Positions 4,507-5,242 of a stretch of DNA of 5,242 nt are shown piece after piece. Position 1 is the stretch's first letter. Each line of letters begins with the position of its first letter. The notes beneath the pieces were generated by a model. The model was given only the letters and a program-made list of their open reading frames with translations, made no database searches and was not told the DNA's origin. The translations under genes were made by a program, and so were the position numbers. Source of the stretch: Candidatus Bathyarchaeota archaeon. Its GTDB lineage: Archaea; Thermoproteota; Bathyarchaeia; TCS64. The stretch covers positions 1-5,242 of the forward strand of contig DAOVEE010000136.1 in the NCBI GenBank assembly GCA_030669135.1, written 5' to 3'.

Positions 4507-5242
4507 TTGTCTAAGGTAGCAGTTATCAAGGGGAAGAGATGCCTTGAGACGGTCTACAGGGCGCTGGACCTCATCCCCTACAGGGAGGCCCTGGAGCCTT
4601 GGAGCCGCGTCCTCGTCAAGGTAAACTTCATCACCACCAAGAACTGGGCGACCGGAGCCACCACGGACCCCGTGGTCGTGGAGGCCCTCATCGACAGAGT
4701 ACGGGACCTCGGGAAGGAGGTGCTGGTAGTCGAGTCAGACGCCCAGATGACCAACGCAGATAAGGCCGTCGTCGCCAGCGGCATGAAGGAGATGCTGGAC
4801 CGGGTGGGCGTCGAGTTCGTGAACATGAGGCACGTCGACGAGAAGATGGAACTCCCCGTCAAGGACGGGAAGACCCTGACCAGCATCAAGGTCGCCAAGA
4901 TGGCGACGGACTCGGCCATAATCTCGGCGGCGAAGCTCAAGACCCACATGGGCACCAAGGTCACCCTCGGCATGAAGAACATGTTCGGCATGATCACCAC
5001 CAAGTGGAAGGGCCGGTTCCACATCCACGGCATGGACAAGGTCGTCCACGACATATGCCTCACCCTACCCCCGGCCCTCACCGTCATCGACGGCTTCGTC
5101 GCCATGGAGGGACGGGGCCCAGTCCACGGAAAACCGGTGCAGATGAACACCATCATAGCGTCCACAGACGTCGTCGCCGCCGACGCCACCGCAGCCAGAG
5201 CAATGGGCTTCAACCCAGACGAGGTAGACCACATCAGGTGGG
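4507..5242 (+). CDS. DUF362-domain protein, N-terminal 245 residues (cut by window edge)
   Basis: An open frame runs from TTG at 4507 to the right edge without a stop. It starts (M)SKVAVIKGKRCLETVYRALD and then shows the DUF362 pattern. VLVKVNF (35-41) is followed by TTDPVVVEALI (52-62) and VLVVESD (72-78). Next is SAAKLKTHMGTKVTLGMKNM (140-159), continuing FGMI. Then DGFVAMEGRGPVHGKP (195-210) and IIASTDVVAADATAARAMGF (217-236). DUF362 proteins are cytosolic, of uncertain biochemical function, and often occur with ferredoxin-type Fe-S domains. No cysteine cluster appears in the visible part, but the end is missing, so a C-terminal ferredoxin domain cannot be excluded. The start is TTG because no ATG or GTG lies in frame between the upstream stop (TAA at 4468) and the conserved N-terminus, and the promoter distance fits. 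A 218-codon frame on the opposite strand is only its shadow. Confidence 0.88.
   Translation, partial: MSKVAVIKGKRCLETVYRALDLIPYREALEPWSRVLVKVNFITTKNWATGATTDPVVVEALIDRVRDLGKEVLVVESDAQMTNADKAVVASGMKEMLDRVGVEFVNMRHVDEKMELPVKDGKTLTSIKVAKMATDSAIISAAKLKTHMGTKVTLGMKNMFGMITTKWKGRFHIHGMDKVVHDICLTLPPALTVIDGFVAMEGRGPVHGKPVQMNTIIASTDVVAADATAARAMGFNPDEVDHIRW

Noticed and set aside
4578..5234. 218-codon minus-strand open frame
   Set aside because: It is the complement of the DUF362 gene, which has family motifs along its whole visible length. The antisense product is rich in Ser, Thr and Met in a shadow-like pattern.

Overview
The window looks archaeal. Four of the six genes have a TATA-like box 25-30 nt upstream of the proposed start codon and no Shine-Dalgarno site. 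This is the layout of leaderless archaeal transcripts. Two genes start with TTG, the intergenic gaps are short, and the coding DNA is GC-rich and dotted with long antisense shadow frames. A thermophilic or moderately thermophilic TACK-type lineage would fit, but nothing here fixes the phylum.

Layout. (1) Minus strand, 1-2198: the first 57 codons of an ASCH-domain protein run off the left edge. Upstream of it come a class III PLP-dependent aminotransferase and a flavin-reductase-like FMN-binding protein, 45 bp apart and possibly cotranscribed in the order flavoprotein, then aminotransferase. (2) Plus strand, 2269-3165: an MBL-fold metallo-hydrolase, divergent from the flavoprotein across a 70-bp region with back-to-back core promoters. 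(3) Minus strand, 3149-3808: a HAD-superfamily phosphohydrolase with a TTG start, converging on the MBL gene with a 17-bp tail-to-tail overlap. (4) Plus strand, 3959-4396: a 145-residue single-pass membrane protein of unknown family, divergent from the HAD gene across 150 bp holding a dyad and a direct repeat. (5) Plus strand, 4507 to the right edge: the first 245 residues of a DUF362 protein, again with a TTG start, after a 110-bp gap with a strong hairpin.

The genes do not form a recognisable pathway. They look like separately promoted metabolic or housekeeping enzymes. I see no CRISPR array, RNA gene, insertion sequence, toxin-antitoxin pair or obvious defence system. The most interesting material is the unknown membrane protein and its repeat-bearing promoter, the dyad over the predicted HAD transcription start, the overlapping divergent promoters at about 2228-2245, and the four-cysteine cluster in the aminotransferase.
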